Source of the DNA: Clostridia bacterium
GTDB taxonomy: Bacteria > Bacillota_A > Clostridia > Oscillospirales > SIG627
Length of the DNA stretch: 11,890 nt
NCBI GenBank assembly: GCA_017508505.1
Contig: JAFVYT010000091.1
Span: 1 to 11,890, forward strand
Direction of reading: 5' to 3'
The position numbers were made by a program, and so were the translations under genes. The notes under the pieces were generated by a model that did no database searches, was not told the origin of the DNA, and saw only the letters and a list, made by a program, of their open reading frames with translations. Positions 1 through 8,068 of the stretch are shown here, one piece after another (positions within the stretch are counted from its first letter, which is position 1; each line of letters opens with the position of its first letter).

Positions 1-1983
1 GAGTTCGGCATCTTCAAGCAGAAGATCATCGACGGCTGGCAGACAGAGTTTCCCGACAACTGGCTGGAGAGGGGAGAGGTCTGGCTTCAGCCCCGAAACG
101 ATGAGAGCTACGAGATCAAGTTCGGCGGCAAGGTTGCCGAATGGTACGACAACGGTAAGTTCCGCACCGCCCAGACAGGTTACCAGTCCGTGATGGCCGT
201 GCCCTACGATATGTATATCTCGGGCTACAAGTGCAAGGCCGTCAATAAGCTGGTCCTTTGGAGCGCCAAGCTTCCCAGCTTCGATATGTCCGCCTTCTCT
301 CGCGGTGAATACGTCCGCTCTCTGGAGCAGAATACCATGGCAGAGGTCATCTCCAAGGTGCTCTATCCTGCAGATAACCACGTGGAGGGCAAGCGTCTTC
401 GCTTAAAGCAGCAGTACCTGCTGGTTTCTGCCTCCCTCCAAAGCATCATCGCCTCACACCTGAAGGAGTACGGCACGCTGGATACCCTTTCCGACTACGT
501 TGCCATTCACATCAACGATACCCATCCTGCCCTTTGCGTACCGGAGCTGATGCGTCTTTTGATGGACGAGCACGGCTACGGTTGGGACGAGGCTTGGGCC
601 ATCTGTCAAAAGACTCTTTCCTACACCAATCACACCGTAATGAGTGAGGCGCTGGAGCGCTGGAGTGAGTGGCTCTTCGAGGAGCAACTCCCCAGAGTAT
701 ATGCCATCGTCAAGGAGATCGACCGTCGCAACAACGCCATCCTTCGGGCCTTTTACCCCGGAGATGAAGCAAAAATCCGTTATATGGCCGTCATCGGTGA
801 CGGAGAGGTCAGAATGGCCAATCTCTGTCTTGCCTGCTGCCATACCATCAACGGTGTGTCCAAGCTCCATTCTCAGATCCTGACCGACAGCATTTTCAGA
901 GATTACTACGTAATGGAGCCCTCCCGCTTCTGCAACGTCACCAACGGCATTGCATATCGCCGCTGGCTCTGCCAATCCAACCCTGCACTTACCTCCTTCT
1001 TGAATGAGACCATCGGCAAGGACTATCTGAAGGATGCCAAGGCATTGGAAAAGCTTTTAGCCTATCGCGACGACAGCGCCGTTTTGGAGGCGCTGGATCG
1101 CATCAAGCTGGAAAACAAGCGTCGTCTGGCCGCCTACATTGCGGACAAAAACGGCGTCAACGTGGATCCCAATTCTCTCTTTGACGTACAGATCAAGCGT
1201 CTGCACGAGTACAAGCGTCAGCTTCTTAACGTTTTGCAGATCCTTTATATGTACCGCTATATCAAAAACCACCCCAACGAGGAGTTCACCCCCAGAACCT
1301 TTGTCTTTGCGGCAAAGGCCAGCGCAGGCTACGATATGGCAAAGCAAATCATCAGCCTGATCTCTGCCGTCTCGGAGCTTCTCAATTCCGATCCTGTTAC
1401 CCACGACAAGCTCAAGGTCGTCTTCGTGGAGGACTATAAGGTCTCCCTTGCGGAGATCATCATTCCCGCCGCCGAGATCTCCCAGCAGATCTCGATCGCA
1501 GGCAAGGAGGCCTCCGGTACGGGTAATATGAAGCTGATGATCAACGGTGCCGTTACTCTCGGAACCCTCGACGGTGCCAACGTAGAGATCTGCGAGCAGG
1601 TTGGTCGTGAAAATATGTTCCTCTTCGGTATGAACGTGGACGAGGTGGGTGCGCTCTGGCAGAGAGGGTACGATCCTCAGGAATTCGTCTCTGCAGATCC
1701 CGAGCTCGGTGCCGTTATCGATATGCTCACCTCGGGTGTTCTCGGCAAGCGCTTTGACGCCATCGCCGCCTCGCTTCTCACGTCACGCTACGGCGTTGCG
1801 GATCAGTATATGACCCTTGCGGACTTCGGTGACTATGCCCGTGCTCAGCGTGACGTGGGCATGAAGTATGCCGATAAAAAGTCCTTCCTTCAGATGAGCC
1901 TTGTCAATATTGCCAAGGCGGGTGTTTTCTCTGCGGACAGAGCTGTTTTGGAGTATGCGAAAAACATCTGGAAGATGAAATAA
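1..1983 (+). CDS. glgP: Glycogen/maltodextrin phosphorylase, 5'-truncated by window edge
   Basis: The reading frame is open from base 1, so the N-terminus lies outside the window; 660 residues are visible and, against a family size of about 800, roughly 130-190 are missing. The enzyme removes glucose from alpha-1,4-glucan ends with phosphate, giving glucose-1-phosphate, in the cytosol. Family hallmarks in order (visible-residue numbering): EFGIFKQ at 1-7; IHINDTHPAL at 169-178; RLHEYKRQLLN from 400, the phosphate/PLP-proximal segment; and EASGTGNMKLMINGA with the PLP-binding lysine at 511 (codon 1531-1533), followed by TLDGANVEI. The TAA stop overlaps the ATG of the next gene (TAATG), so the two are probably translationally coupled. 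An internal ATG at 190 is not the true start because homologous sequence continues upstream of it. The family is certain; whether the substrate is glycogen or maltodextrin cannot be told from sequence alone. Confidence 0.97.
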   Translation, partial: EFGIFKQKIIDGWQTEFPDNWLERGEVWLQPRNDESYEIKFGGKVAEWYDNGKFRTAQTGYQSVMAVPYDMYISGYKCKAVNKLVLWSAKLPSFDMSAFSRGEYVRSLEQNTMAEVISKVLYPADNHVEGKRLRLKQQYLLVSASLQSIIASHLKEYGTLDTLSDYVAIHINDTHPALCVPELMRLLMDEHGYGWDEAWAICQKTLSYTNHTVMSEALERWSEWLFEEQLPRVYAIVKEIDRRNNAILRAFYPGDEAKIRYMAVIGDGEVRMANLCLACCHTINGVSKLHSQILTDSIFRDYYVMEPSRFCNVTNGIAYRRWLCQSNPALTSFLNETIGKDYLKDAKALEKLLAYRDDSAVLEALDRIKLENKRRLAAYIADKNGVNVDPNSLFDVQIKRLHEYKRQLLNVLQILYMYRYIKNHPNEEFTPRTFVFAAKASAGYDMAKQIISLISAVSELLNSDPVTHDKLKVVFVEDYKVSLAEIIIPAAEISQQISIAGKEASGTGNMKLMINGAVTLGTLDGANVEICEQVGRENMFLFGMNVDEVGALWQRGYDPQEFVSADPELGAVIDMLTSGVLGKRFDAIAASLLTSRYGVADQYMTLADFGDYARAQRDVGMKYADKKSFLQMSLVNIAKAGVFSADRAVLEYAKNIWKMK

Positions 1984-3827
1984 TGCGGATCCTTTACGAC
2001 AGCAAATCCTCTTGGTATAAGACCCCCTTCGGCACCCTTACTCCGGGAGAGCGTTGTGACCTTGCCCTTCGCATCCCCGTCTCCTGTAAAACCCTCGGGG
2101 TCAGCCTTTGTATCAATCGGGAGAATGGGGTGGAGTACGCATCCTTTTCTATGACAAGAGGGGAGATAAGCGAGGGCTACGAAGCCTTTCGGGTGTCCTT
2201 TGCTCTGCCTTTTCCGGGGCTCTTCTTCTACTATTTTCGCATTACCACCGAAAATGAATGCTTTTCCCTTTACCGAGAGGGCTTTGATCAGACCAATATG
2301 GAAGCAGGGGATCTCTGGCAGATCTCCTGCATTCCCGCTTCCTTTTCTCCCCCCGATTTTTACGCGGGCCGTGTGATGTATCAGATTTTTCCGGACCGTT
2401 TTTATCGGGAGGGAAGCGTTGACGCCACGGGGAAGCTCGGCCCCTATAGGCTCCATGCTTCTTTTGCTGAATTGCCCGATTATCTTCCGGATGAAACGGG
2501 GGAGGTGCAAAACTGCGACTTCTTCGGAGGCAATCTTGCGGGGATTCGGGAAAAGCTGCCCTATCTGCATCGCCTCGGGGTACGGGTGATCTACCTGAAT
2601 CCCATCTTTAAGGCCTATTCCAACCACCGCTACGACACTGCTGATTATAAAAAGATCGATGAGCTTCTCGGTACCGAGGAGGATTTTGTGCGCCTTTGCG
2701 ATTCGGCGCACGCCCTCGGAATGCGCGTCATTTTGGACGGGGTGTTTTCCCATACGGGAAGCGACAGTCTCTACTTTGACGCGATGGAGCGTTACGGAAA
2801 CGGCGCGCTCTACCATTTGGACTCTCCCTATCGCTCTTGGTTCGATTTCAAGCCCGATGGCACCTATACCTCCTGGTGGGGGATCAAGACACTTCCCTGC
2901 GTCAGGGAAATGGATCCCTCGTATCTGGACTACGTCATAGACTCCGAGGACAGCGTCATTGCCCATTGGCTCCGCTTGGGAGCGGACGGCTTTCGTCTCG
3001 ATGTGGCGGATGAATTGCCCGACGCCTTCATTCTCCGTCTGAGGAACAGACTGAAGGCGCTTAAGCCCGATGCGCTTTTGATCGGAGAGGTTTGGGAGGA
3101 CGCCTCCAACAAGTGCAGCTACTCCGAGCGAAGACGCTATTTTACCGACGGAGAGCTGGATTCCGTGATGAATTATCCCTTCCGCAAAGCCATTTTGGAT
3201 CTTGTCAGCGGACGGGATATGGGTACGGCCTTTTGTCACACGGTAATGGATCTTGCGGAAAATTACCCTCCGGCCGTCCTCCATACCCTGATGAATATGC
3301 TATCCACTCACGATACACCCCGTGTCCTATCCTACCTTTCCCCGACACCGCCCCCCGCTGAAAAGCATCTTCGGGCGCGCTTTCGGATGTCCGATGAGGA
3401 TCGCAGGATCGCGCATCTGAGGCTGCGCTGTGCCACGGCGCTTCAGTTTATGCTCCCGGGAATGCCCTGTATTTATTACGGAGACGAGATCGGTACCGAG
3501 GGCTGGGAGGATCCCTTCTGCCGCAGCTTTTTCGACTGGTCGAGAGCCGAGGAAAACGATCTTTTGTCCTTTTTTGCCTCCCTTGGCGCTCTGCGTGAGG
3601 GAGAAAGGACCTTGCAAAGAGGCGGTCTTCGGGTCGAAGCCGACGGTCGCGGTGTGGTTCGGATCGAAAGAGCCCTTGAAGGGACGTGCATCCTTGCAAC
3701 CTTCAATCTCGGCGATCCCATCGCCGTAGACGTGAGCGGCACCGAGCTGGTCTCCTTTGGGAAAGTAGCGTCGGACGAGGGAACGGTTTTATCCCGATAC
3801 GGCTTTTTTGTGGAAAAAAGAAAATGA
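1983..3827 (+). CDS. GH13 alpha-glucan hydrolase (neopullulanase/cyclomaltodextrinase-like)
   Basis: A 614-residue cytosolic alpha-amylase-family enzyme with no signal peptide. Residues 1 to about 125 look like an N-terminal beta-sandwich (CBM34-like) domain, followed by the catalytic barrel starting at RVMYQIFPDRFY. All GH13 regions are present: DGVFSHTG (D252, H257), GFRLDVADE with nucleophile D340 and R338, GEVWED with acid/base E369, and STHDTPR with H443 and D444. The catalytic triad D340/E369/D444 is intact, so it should be active. The start overlaps the phosphorylase stop by one base, with a modest GGAAG ribosome site at 1970-1974, so translation probably depends on coupling. It likely cuts alpha-1,4 and/or alpha-1,6 links in maltodextrins or limit dextrins that the phosphorylase cannot degrade. 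The family is certain. The choice among neopullulanase, maltogenic amylase and cyclomaltodextrinase is inference, since region details overlap between them. Confidence 0.93.
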   Translation: MRILYDSKSSWYKTPFGTLTPGERCDLALRIPVSCKTLGVSLCINRENGVEYASFSMTRGEISEGYEAFRVSFALPFPGLFFYYFRITTENECFSLYREGFDQTNMEAGDLWQISCIPASFSPPDFYAGRVMYQIFPDRFYREGSVDATGKLGPYRLHASFAELPDYLPDETGEVQNCDFFGGNLAGIREKLPYLHRLGVRVIYLNPIFKAYSNHRYDTADYKKIDELLGTEEDFVRLCDSAHALGMRVILDGVFSHTGSDSLYFDAMERYGNGALYHLDSPYRSWFDFKPDGTYTSWWGIKTLPCVREMDPSYLDYVIDSEDSVIAHWLRLGADGFRLDVADELPDAFILRLRNRLKALKPDALLIGEVWEDASNKCSYSERRRYFTDGELDSVMNYPFRKAILDLVSGRDMGTAFCHTVMDLAENYPPAVLHTLMNMLSTHDTPRVLSYLSPTPPPAEKHLRARFRMSDEDRRIAHLRLRCATALQFMLPGMPCIYYGDEIGTEGWEDPFCRSFFDWSRAEENDLLSFFASLGALREGERTLQRGGLRVEADGRGVVRIERALEGTCILATFNLGDPIAVDVSGTELVSFGKVASDEGTVLSRYGFFVEKRK

Positions 3828-3853
3828 AAAAAGAGGCGAAACGCCTCTTTTTT
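3827..3853 (+). terminator. Rho-independent terminator after the glucan-degradation pair
   Basis: A perfect 12-bp stem, AAAAAAGAGGCG (3827-3838) against CGCCTCTTTTTT (3842-3853), with an AAA loop; the U-tract is the 3' arm itself. It begins at the last base of the GH13 stop codon. The near-symmetric A and T runs mean it could also work on the opposite strand, but no gene there would use it. Confidence 0.93.
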
Positions 3854-3854
3854 C

Positions 3855-3883
3855 TTGCATCAAGGGACGTCGTATGCTATAAT
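3855..3883 (+). promoter_or_regulatory. Sigma-A promoter with extended -10 for the oxidoreductase operon
   Basis: TTGCAT (-35, 3855-3860), a 17-bp spacer, then TATAAT (-10, 3878-3883) preceded by TGC at 3875-3877, an extended -10. The -35 begins two bases after the upstream terminator. The expected transcript start near 3890 excludes any protein start before that point. No operator palindrome was seen around it. Confidence 0.87.
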
Positions 3884-3913
3884 GAACGGGATCATAAGGG
3901 CAAGAATGCCTGG

Positions 3914-3919
3914 AAAGGA
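3914..3919 (+). promoter_or_regulatory. Ribosome binding site that decides the GTG start at 3930
   Basis: AAAGGA lies 10 bases before GTG 3930 and downstream of the predicted transcript start. The in-frame ATG at 3906 lies upstream of this site and lacks a convincing ribosome site of its own, and in-frame TTG 3855 is inside the -35 box. GTG 3930 also gives the usual short leader before the FAD-binding strand. Confidence 0.65.
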
Positions 3920-3929
3920 ATGGGATGCC

Positions 3930-5237
3930 GTGAAAACCGTTGAGATCAGAAGACAAGTACCGATATCGGAGCATTTTGACGTCCTTGTTTGCGGGGGAGG
4001 CCCTGCCGGCTTTATTGCCGCCATCGCCGCCGCCCGGAGCGGTGCCAAGACCGCCCTCGTGGAGCGCTACGGCTTTCTCGGCGGTGCCGCCACCGCGTCT
4101 CTGGTCAATCCCATCAGCACCTTCAAGCGTGATTCGGTACGGGTCATCGGGGGTATCCCGTGGGAGTTTGTGGAACGGCTTGAGGCCTTGGGCGGTGCCG
4201 TGTCCGACTACGAAAACGGAAACGTTCCCGTGGATGTGGAGCGGTATAAGCTCTTGGCCCAGCGTATGGTGCTGGAGGCGGGGGTCGCCCTCTTTCTCCA
4301 TTCCTACCTTTCCGATGCGGTCTGCGACGGAAAACGGGTAAAATACGCTGTCATTCAGAATAAAAGCGGAGCCCTTGCCATTGATGCCGACGTCTTTGTG
4401 GACGCTACGGGAGATGCGGATCTTGCGGCCCTTTGCGGCTTTCCGATGCAGGAAATGCCCGATCGGGACGGCCTTCAGCCCGCCTCCCTTGGCTTCCGTC
4501 TCGGCGGAGTGAAGCTGGATCAGGTCACGGGAGTCCATCCCCGTACCCCGGGAGCAAAATTCCAGATGGTCAGCGTTCGTGAGATTTTCGAGGCCTTGGG
4601 AGACAGGGAAGAGATCCCCAATTTCGGAGGCCCTTGGTTCTGCACCGTTCTTTTGGACGAGGCAGGCATTGTCAATGTCAACATTACCCGCGCCGCCGCC
4701 AACGCGGTGGATGCGGCCAGCGTCACCGAGACCGAGTGCCGACTGCGGGAGGATGCTTTCCGCCTTTTTGCACTTTTAAAGCGATACGTCCCCGCCTTCT
4801 CTGACTCCTATCTTGTGCAGGGTGCCACCCAAACGGGCTTCCGCGAGTCCCGTCGCATTCTCGGGGATCACGTTCTCACCGAGGAGGAGTACGTTGGGGC
4901 CTTGCATTTTGAGGATTCCGTGGCAAGAGGTGCCCACCCCGTAGATATGCACCGTGCGCGGGATTCCAAGCAGGACGTACGCTTTTTGTCCCGGGCAGGC
5001 TACGTTCCGTACCGCTCCATGATCTCTTCTTCGGTGGATAACGTCATCGTGGCAGGGCGATGCATCTCTGCGGATCGACCCAGCTTCGCCTCGATTCGCG
5101 TGCAGGCAACTGCGATGGCGCTGGGTCACGCCGCAGGCACCGCCGCGGCGCTTTCGGTGCGGGAGGGAACCCCTGTTCACGCCTTGAATACAACACTTCT
5201 CCGCTCGGTATTAAAAGAGCAGGGAGCCGATCTCTAA
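3930..5237 (+). CDS. FAD-dependent oxidoreductase (FAD_oxidored type, PF12831-like)
   Basis: A 435-residue flavoprotein. The dinucleotide-binding motif is near the N-terminus: beta strand DVLVC then GGGPAG at residues 22-27, with the ribose-binding acid E45 closing the second strand (ALVE), followed by YGFLGG. The C-terminal part has the second flavin-contact segment NVIVAGRCISAD and a helix rich in A/G (MALGHAAGTAAAL), typical of PF12831-type proteins. There is no signal peptide or membrane segment, so it is cytosolic. The GTG start is chosen from the promoter and ribosome-site positions. It is first in an operon, with the sialidase-like gene 10 bases downstream. The family is clear. The substrate is unknown: members are often found in carbohydrate loci, so oxidation of a sugar or glycoside is a reasonable inference, not shown. 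There is no iron-sulfur CxxC cluster motif. Confidence 0.9.
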   Translation: MKTVEIRRQVPISEHFDVLVCGGGPAGFIAAIAAARSGAKTALVERYGFLGGAATASLVNPISTFKRDSVRVIGGIPWEFVERLEALGGAVSDYENGNVPVDVERYKLLAQRMVLEAGVALFLHSYLSDAVCDGKRVKYAVIQNKSGALAIDADVFVDATGDADLAALCGFPMQEMPDRDGLQPASLGFRLGGVKLDQVTGVHPRTPGAKFQMVSVREIFEALGDREEIPNFGGPWFCTVLLDEAGIVNVNITRAAANAVDAASVTETECRLREDAFRLFALLKRYVPAFSDSYLVQGATQTGFRESRRILGDHVLTEEEYVGALHFEDSVARGAHPVDMHRARDSKQDVRFLSRAGYVPYRSMISSSVDNVIVAGRCISADRPSFASIRVQATAMALGHAAGTAAALSVREGTPVHALNTTLLRSVLKEQGADL

Positions 5238-5247
5238 AGGAGCCTTT

Positions 5248-6333
5248 ATGTCAAAATGGGTATATACGGAAGCTGAGCTTTGGCGCTACGGAGAACGCGA
5301 TTATTCCATTTTCCACGTGTTTTCCGCCGTGGTGGCCGATTCTGCCGTGCTCGTTTTTTCCGAGGGCAGAAAAGAGGATGGTTCCGACGCCGCTTGCCCC
5401 CACGATATCCTGATGAAAAAAAGCCTCGACGGAGGGAGAAGCTTTCCCGAGGAACGGTGTCTTCTTTCCGCGGACGGCGTGCATTGCTGGGCCAATCCTT
5501 GCCCGCTTTTCGATCGTCAGACGGGTCGTCTTTTTCTCTTTTTCACCGACAATCAAAAAAATGTAAAAACAGAGAATTACTACGTCTTCAGCGACGATCT
5601 CGGCTCCTCCTGGTCAGCACCCGTTTGCATTACGCCTCTTTTGGGAGAGGCCTCGAACCATTTGCCCTTTCACCTTTCGGGACCGGGTCACGGCATTGCT
5701 TTGAAGCGCGGCCCCTTTCAGGGACGACTTTTGATGCAGTTTTGGCATCGCAGTGCCAACCGTACTGCCCCCTCAGAGGAGCGAGGATACTGCGCCTCCG
5801 TCCTTTACAGCGACGACCACGGCAAAACCTGGCAGAATTCTCCCCTTTACGGAAAGGAGCTTCTCTCCAACGAGTCTCGCCTTGCCGAAACTGCGGAGGG
5901 AGTTTTTTGGGCTATGCGTACCCGTTCGTCCCTTCCTGCCTTCTCCTTTTCCCGTGACGGAGTCCATTGGGATCCCGTCAGTTCCGCGGTGCTCCCCGAG
6001 GCGCGATGCTGTGATTTGGGACTTACTTCTCTTTCTGCAAAGGTGGAGTATGAGGATCTTGTTCTTCTTTCCCGAGTCTCCCATCCCACTGCGCGTCGGG
6101 ATCTGGAGATCCTTCTCAGCCGCGACGGGGGAAGGAGCTTTTCCGAGCGCTTCGCACTGATGCCGGGGGATGCGATGCCGGGCTACAGCGACCTTTGCGT
6201 GATCGAGGAGGAAGAGCCCGTGATCGGCCTCCTTCACTCCCGCGACAATCACGTTCTGTTTTCCCGTATTTCTCTTCAGACCCTCACGGGGGGTGCCTTC
6301 GACGGCACGACCCGCTCGGTCTGGCTCGAATAA
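5248..6333 (+). CDS. Sialidase-fold (BNR/Asp-box beta-propeller) protein
   Basis: A 361-residue cytosolic protein with no signal peptide. Five Asp boxes mark propeller blades: SLDGGRSF (59-66), SDDLGSSW (115-122), SDDHGKTW (188-195), SRDGVHW (235-241, one residue short) and SRDGGRSF (291-298). Further sialidase-like landmarks are FSEGRKEDGSD (37-47), GPGHGI (145-150), NES (E209) with arginines 224/226, and GYSDL with Y313 at the usual nucleophile position. The first arginine of the canonical sialic-acid triad (the RIP motif) seems to be replaced: the aligned segment reads YSIF at 19-22. The fold and membership of the sialidase superfamily are well supported. Activity on sialic acid is doubtful, and another exo-glycosidase activity or a binding role is possible. 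It starts with AAAGGAG just after the oxidoreductase stop and is co-transcribed with its neighbours. Confidence 0.85.
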   Translation: MSKWVYTEAELWRYGERDYSIFHVFSAVVADSAVLVFSEGRKEDGSDAACPHDILMKKSLDGGRSFPEERCLLSADGVHCWANPCPLFDRQTGRLFLFFTDNQKNVKTENYYVFSDDLGSSWSAPVCITPLLGEASNHLPFHLSGPGHGIALKRGPFQGRLLMQFWHRSANRTAPSEERGYCASVLYSDDHGKTWQNSPLYGKELLSNESRLAETAEGVFWAMRTRSSLPAFSFSRDGVHWDPVSSAVLPEARCCDLGLTSLSAKVEYEDLVLLSRVSHPTARRDLEILLSRDGGRSFSERFALMPGDAMPGYSDLCVIEEEEPVIGLLHSRDNHVLFSRISLQTLTGGAFDGTTRSVWLE

Positions 6334-6344
6334 AGGAGTTTTCT

Positions 6345-7952
6345 ATGACGTTTTACACTGACGAATCCCCGAAGCAGGAGGTGAGAAGAAGTCTTCTGCC
6401 CACCGAAATCCTTCTTTCGGAGGGGATGGAGGGCGTCGAGCGCCTTCTGGAAAAAAAGCCCTCTGCCGTCCTGTATCGCAGACCCGACCTTTCCTCCGTC
6501 TGGAAGGGTGCGGGCTCTCACGTCCTTCTGGACTTTGGCAGAGAGATGCGCGGCGGCGTGCGGATCCTCGTTTGCAAGGCGAAGACCCCTGCGCGCTTTC
6601 GCATCACCTTTGGGGAATCCGTCACCGAGGCTCTCTCCCGCATTGGAGAGAAGAACGCAGGCAACGACCACGCCGCAAGGCAATTCGAGGTGACCCTCGG
6701 AAAAATGAGCGATACCCCCCTTGGGGATACGGGCTTTCGTTTTCTGCATTTGGAGCTTCTGGAGGATGTGGAGGTTAAGATTCAGGATGTTTTGGCCGAG
6801 TCCGTGTCTGCACCCCTTCCTCGGTCAGGCTCCATTGAAACGGATGATCCGCTGCTGGATCGGATCGTGAATACCGCCGCCTATACTCTCAGCCTTTGCT
6901 ATCAGAACGGCTTTCTTTGGGACGGGATCAAGCGTGACCGTCTCGTGTGGTGCGGGGATCTGCATCCGGAGATCCTGACGGGTCTTTATTGGTTTGGCAA
7001 TATGCCGCACGTCCGAGCCTCTCTTGCCCTCTTTCGGGACTATACCCCCACCACGGAGTGGATCAACAACATTCCCTCCTATTCCGCTTGGTGGATCATC
7101 AATCTTGCCGAATACCTTACCATAACGGGGGATGAAGGCTTTTTCGAGGATTGTCGGGACTATGCCCACGGGATCCTTTCCCTGATGCGCTCCGCCGTCA
7201 GTGACCGTGGGGAGCTTGGCTTGCCCGAGGAAAACAAGATGCGGTATTTTCTCGATTGGTCGACTCACGGCCATCCTGAGGCCGTCATCGGGGTCGCCTC
7301 GCTCTTCCTTTTGGCAGCCCGTCGCTGGCTTGAGCTTGAGGAGAATGCCGATGCCCGATTCCTTGTCTCCGCCTTGGGGGATTGGCCGAATCGGGATAGC
7401 ATCCAAAAGCCCGTTCGCGCCTTTCAGATCCTCGCGGGACGAAGAGGGGAAGGGGATGCCGTGTTTTTGGAAATGGGACGCTCCCGCGGGCTTTCCACCT
7501 TTATGGCCTATTACGTCCTTACGGCCTCAGCCCTTCGCGGGGGGAAGGAGGGGCTTTCGATTTTGAAGGAGTATTACGGGGGGATGCTCTCCCGCGGCGC
7601 CACCACCTTTTGGGAGGATTTTGATCTGTCTTGGCTCGACGGAACCGCTCCCATCGACCGTCTTCCGAAGGAAGGGGAGAGGGATATTCACGGAGATTTC
7701 GGAAAGCACTGCTACACGGGCTTCCGCCATTCCCTTTGCCACGGCTGGTCCTCGGGGGTTCTGGCCTTTTTGATCGAGAATCTTCTCGGGATCCATATCG
7801 GCAAAGGGGGCAAGGAGGTCTCCTTCCACCCCGATGCAATGGGGCTTCGCCGCCTCCGTGCCCGCCTTCCCTTGGGGGACGGCTGGATCACCGTTCAATT
7901 GGAAAACGGCGTTTGGACCCTGACGCTCCCCGAGGGAGTCCGACGGATCTAG
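6345..7952 (+). CDS. GH78-like alpha-L-rhamnosidase-type glycosidase, short form
   Basis: A 535-residue protein without a signal peptide, starting at ATG 6345 behind AAAGGAG at 6333-6339. Residues about 55-165 form a beta domain (LLDFGREMRGGVRI, then GFRFLHLELL), followed by the (alpha/alpha)6 catalytic domain. The signature DGIKRDRLVWCGDLHPE gives D193, D198 and D205 at the 0/+5/+12 spacing of the GH78 acidic residues; the middle one is usually Glu. ATTFWEDF places E424 at the catalytic-base position, and HGWSSGVLAFLIENLLGI is the usual C-terminal barrel motif. It is much shorter than common GH78 enzymes (around 900 or more), lacking the extra N-terminal sugar-binding domains. Family placement is good. 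Rhamnose specificity is inference. It is last in the operon and is followed directly by a terminator. Confidence 0.82.
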   Translation: MTFYTDESPKQEVRRSLLPTEILLSEGMEGVERLLEKKPSAVLYRRPDLSSVWKGAGSHVLLDFGREMRGGVRILVCKAKTPARFRITFGESVTEALSRIGEKNAGNDHAARQFEVTLGKMSDTPLGDTGFRFLHLELLEDVEVKIQDVLAESVSAPLPRSGSIETDDPLLDRIVNTAAYTLSLCYQNGFLWDGIKRDRLVWCGDLHPEILTGLYWFGNMPHVRASLALFRDYTPTTEWINNIPSYSAWWIINLAEYLTITGDEGFFEDCRDYAHGILSLMRSAVSDRGELGLPEENKMRYFLDWSTHGHPEAVIGVASLFLLAARRWLELEENADARFLVSALGDWPNRDSIQKPVRAFQILAGRRGEGDAVFLEMGRSRGLSTFMAYYVLTASALRGGKEGLSILKEYYGGMLSRGATTFWEDFDLSWLDGTAPIDRLPKEGERDIHGDFGKHCYTGFRHSLCHGWSSGVLAFLIENLLGIHIGKGGKEVSFHPDAMGLRRLRARLPLGDGWITVQLENGVWTLTLPEGVRRI

Positions 7953-7955
7953 CGC

Positions 7956-7983
7956 AAAAGCACCGTGCAAACGGTGCTTTTTT
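7956..7983 (+). terminator. Rho-independent terminator after the GH78-like gene
   Basis: An 11-bp perfect stem, AAAAGCACCGT (7956-7966) against ACGGTGCTTTT (7971-7981), with a GCAA tetraloop and a run of Ts to 7983. It starts four bases after the stop codon and closes the oxidoreductase/sialidase-like/GH78-like operon. Confidence 0.93.
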
Positions 7984-8051
7984 CATCTGTTCGTCACATT
8001 TTGCGGGGGCCTTTTTTCATATTTCGTGATTACAATTTGGATATTATGAAG

Positions 8052-8059
8052 AAAAGGAG
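8052..8059 (+). promoter_or_regulatory. Strong ribosome binding site supporting a TTG start
   Basis: AAAAGGAG ends nine bases before TTG 8069. No ATG or GTG in the same frame lies near it, and the VTC domain begins immediately after (MKDVFIFKRVETKYRI), so the TTG start is well supported. Confidence 0.8.
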
Positions 8060-8068
8060 CGCTATCCC

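Noticed and set aside
1890..3284. A 464-codon open frame antisense to the GH13 gene
   Set aside because: It runs opposite a gene with a complete catalytic motif set, crosses the phosphorylase/GH13 junction and shows no family signature; it is a shadow frame of GC-rich DNA.
3855..3929. A longer N-terminus for the FAD oxidoreductase from TTG 3855 or ATG 3906
   Set aside because: TTG 3855 is inside the -35 box, and the predicted transcript starts near 3890; ATG 3906 lies upstream of the AAAGGA ribosome site, whereas GTG 3930 is correctly placed after it.
6195..6344. An upstream in-frame start extending the GH78-like protein into the sialidase-like gene
   Set aside because: The extension overlaps 139 bases of the end of the upstream gene with an unlikely Arg/Pro-rich peptide; ATG 6345 has AAAGGAG at the right distance.
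8031..8047. TACAAT (8031) or TATTAT (8042) as a -10 box for the VTC operon
   Set aside because: Neither has a recognisable -35 at 16-18 bases; a promoter is expected here after the terminator, but the exact site cannot be called.
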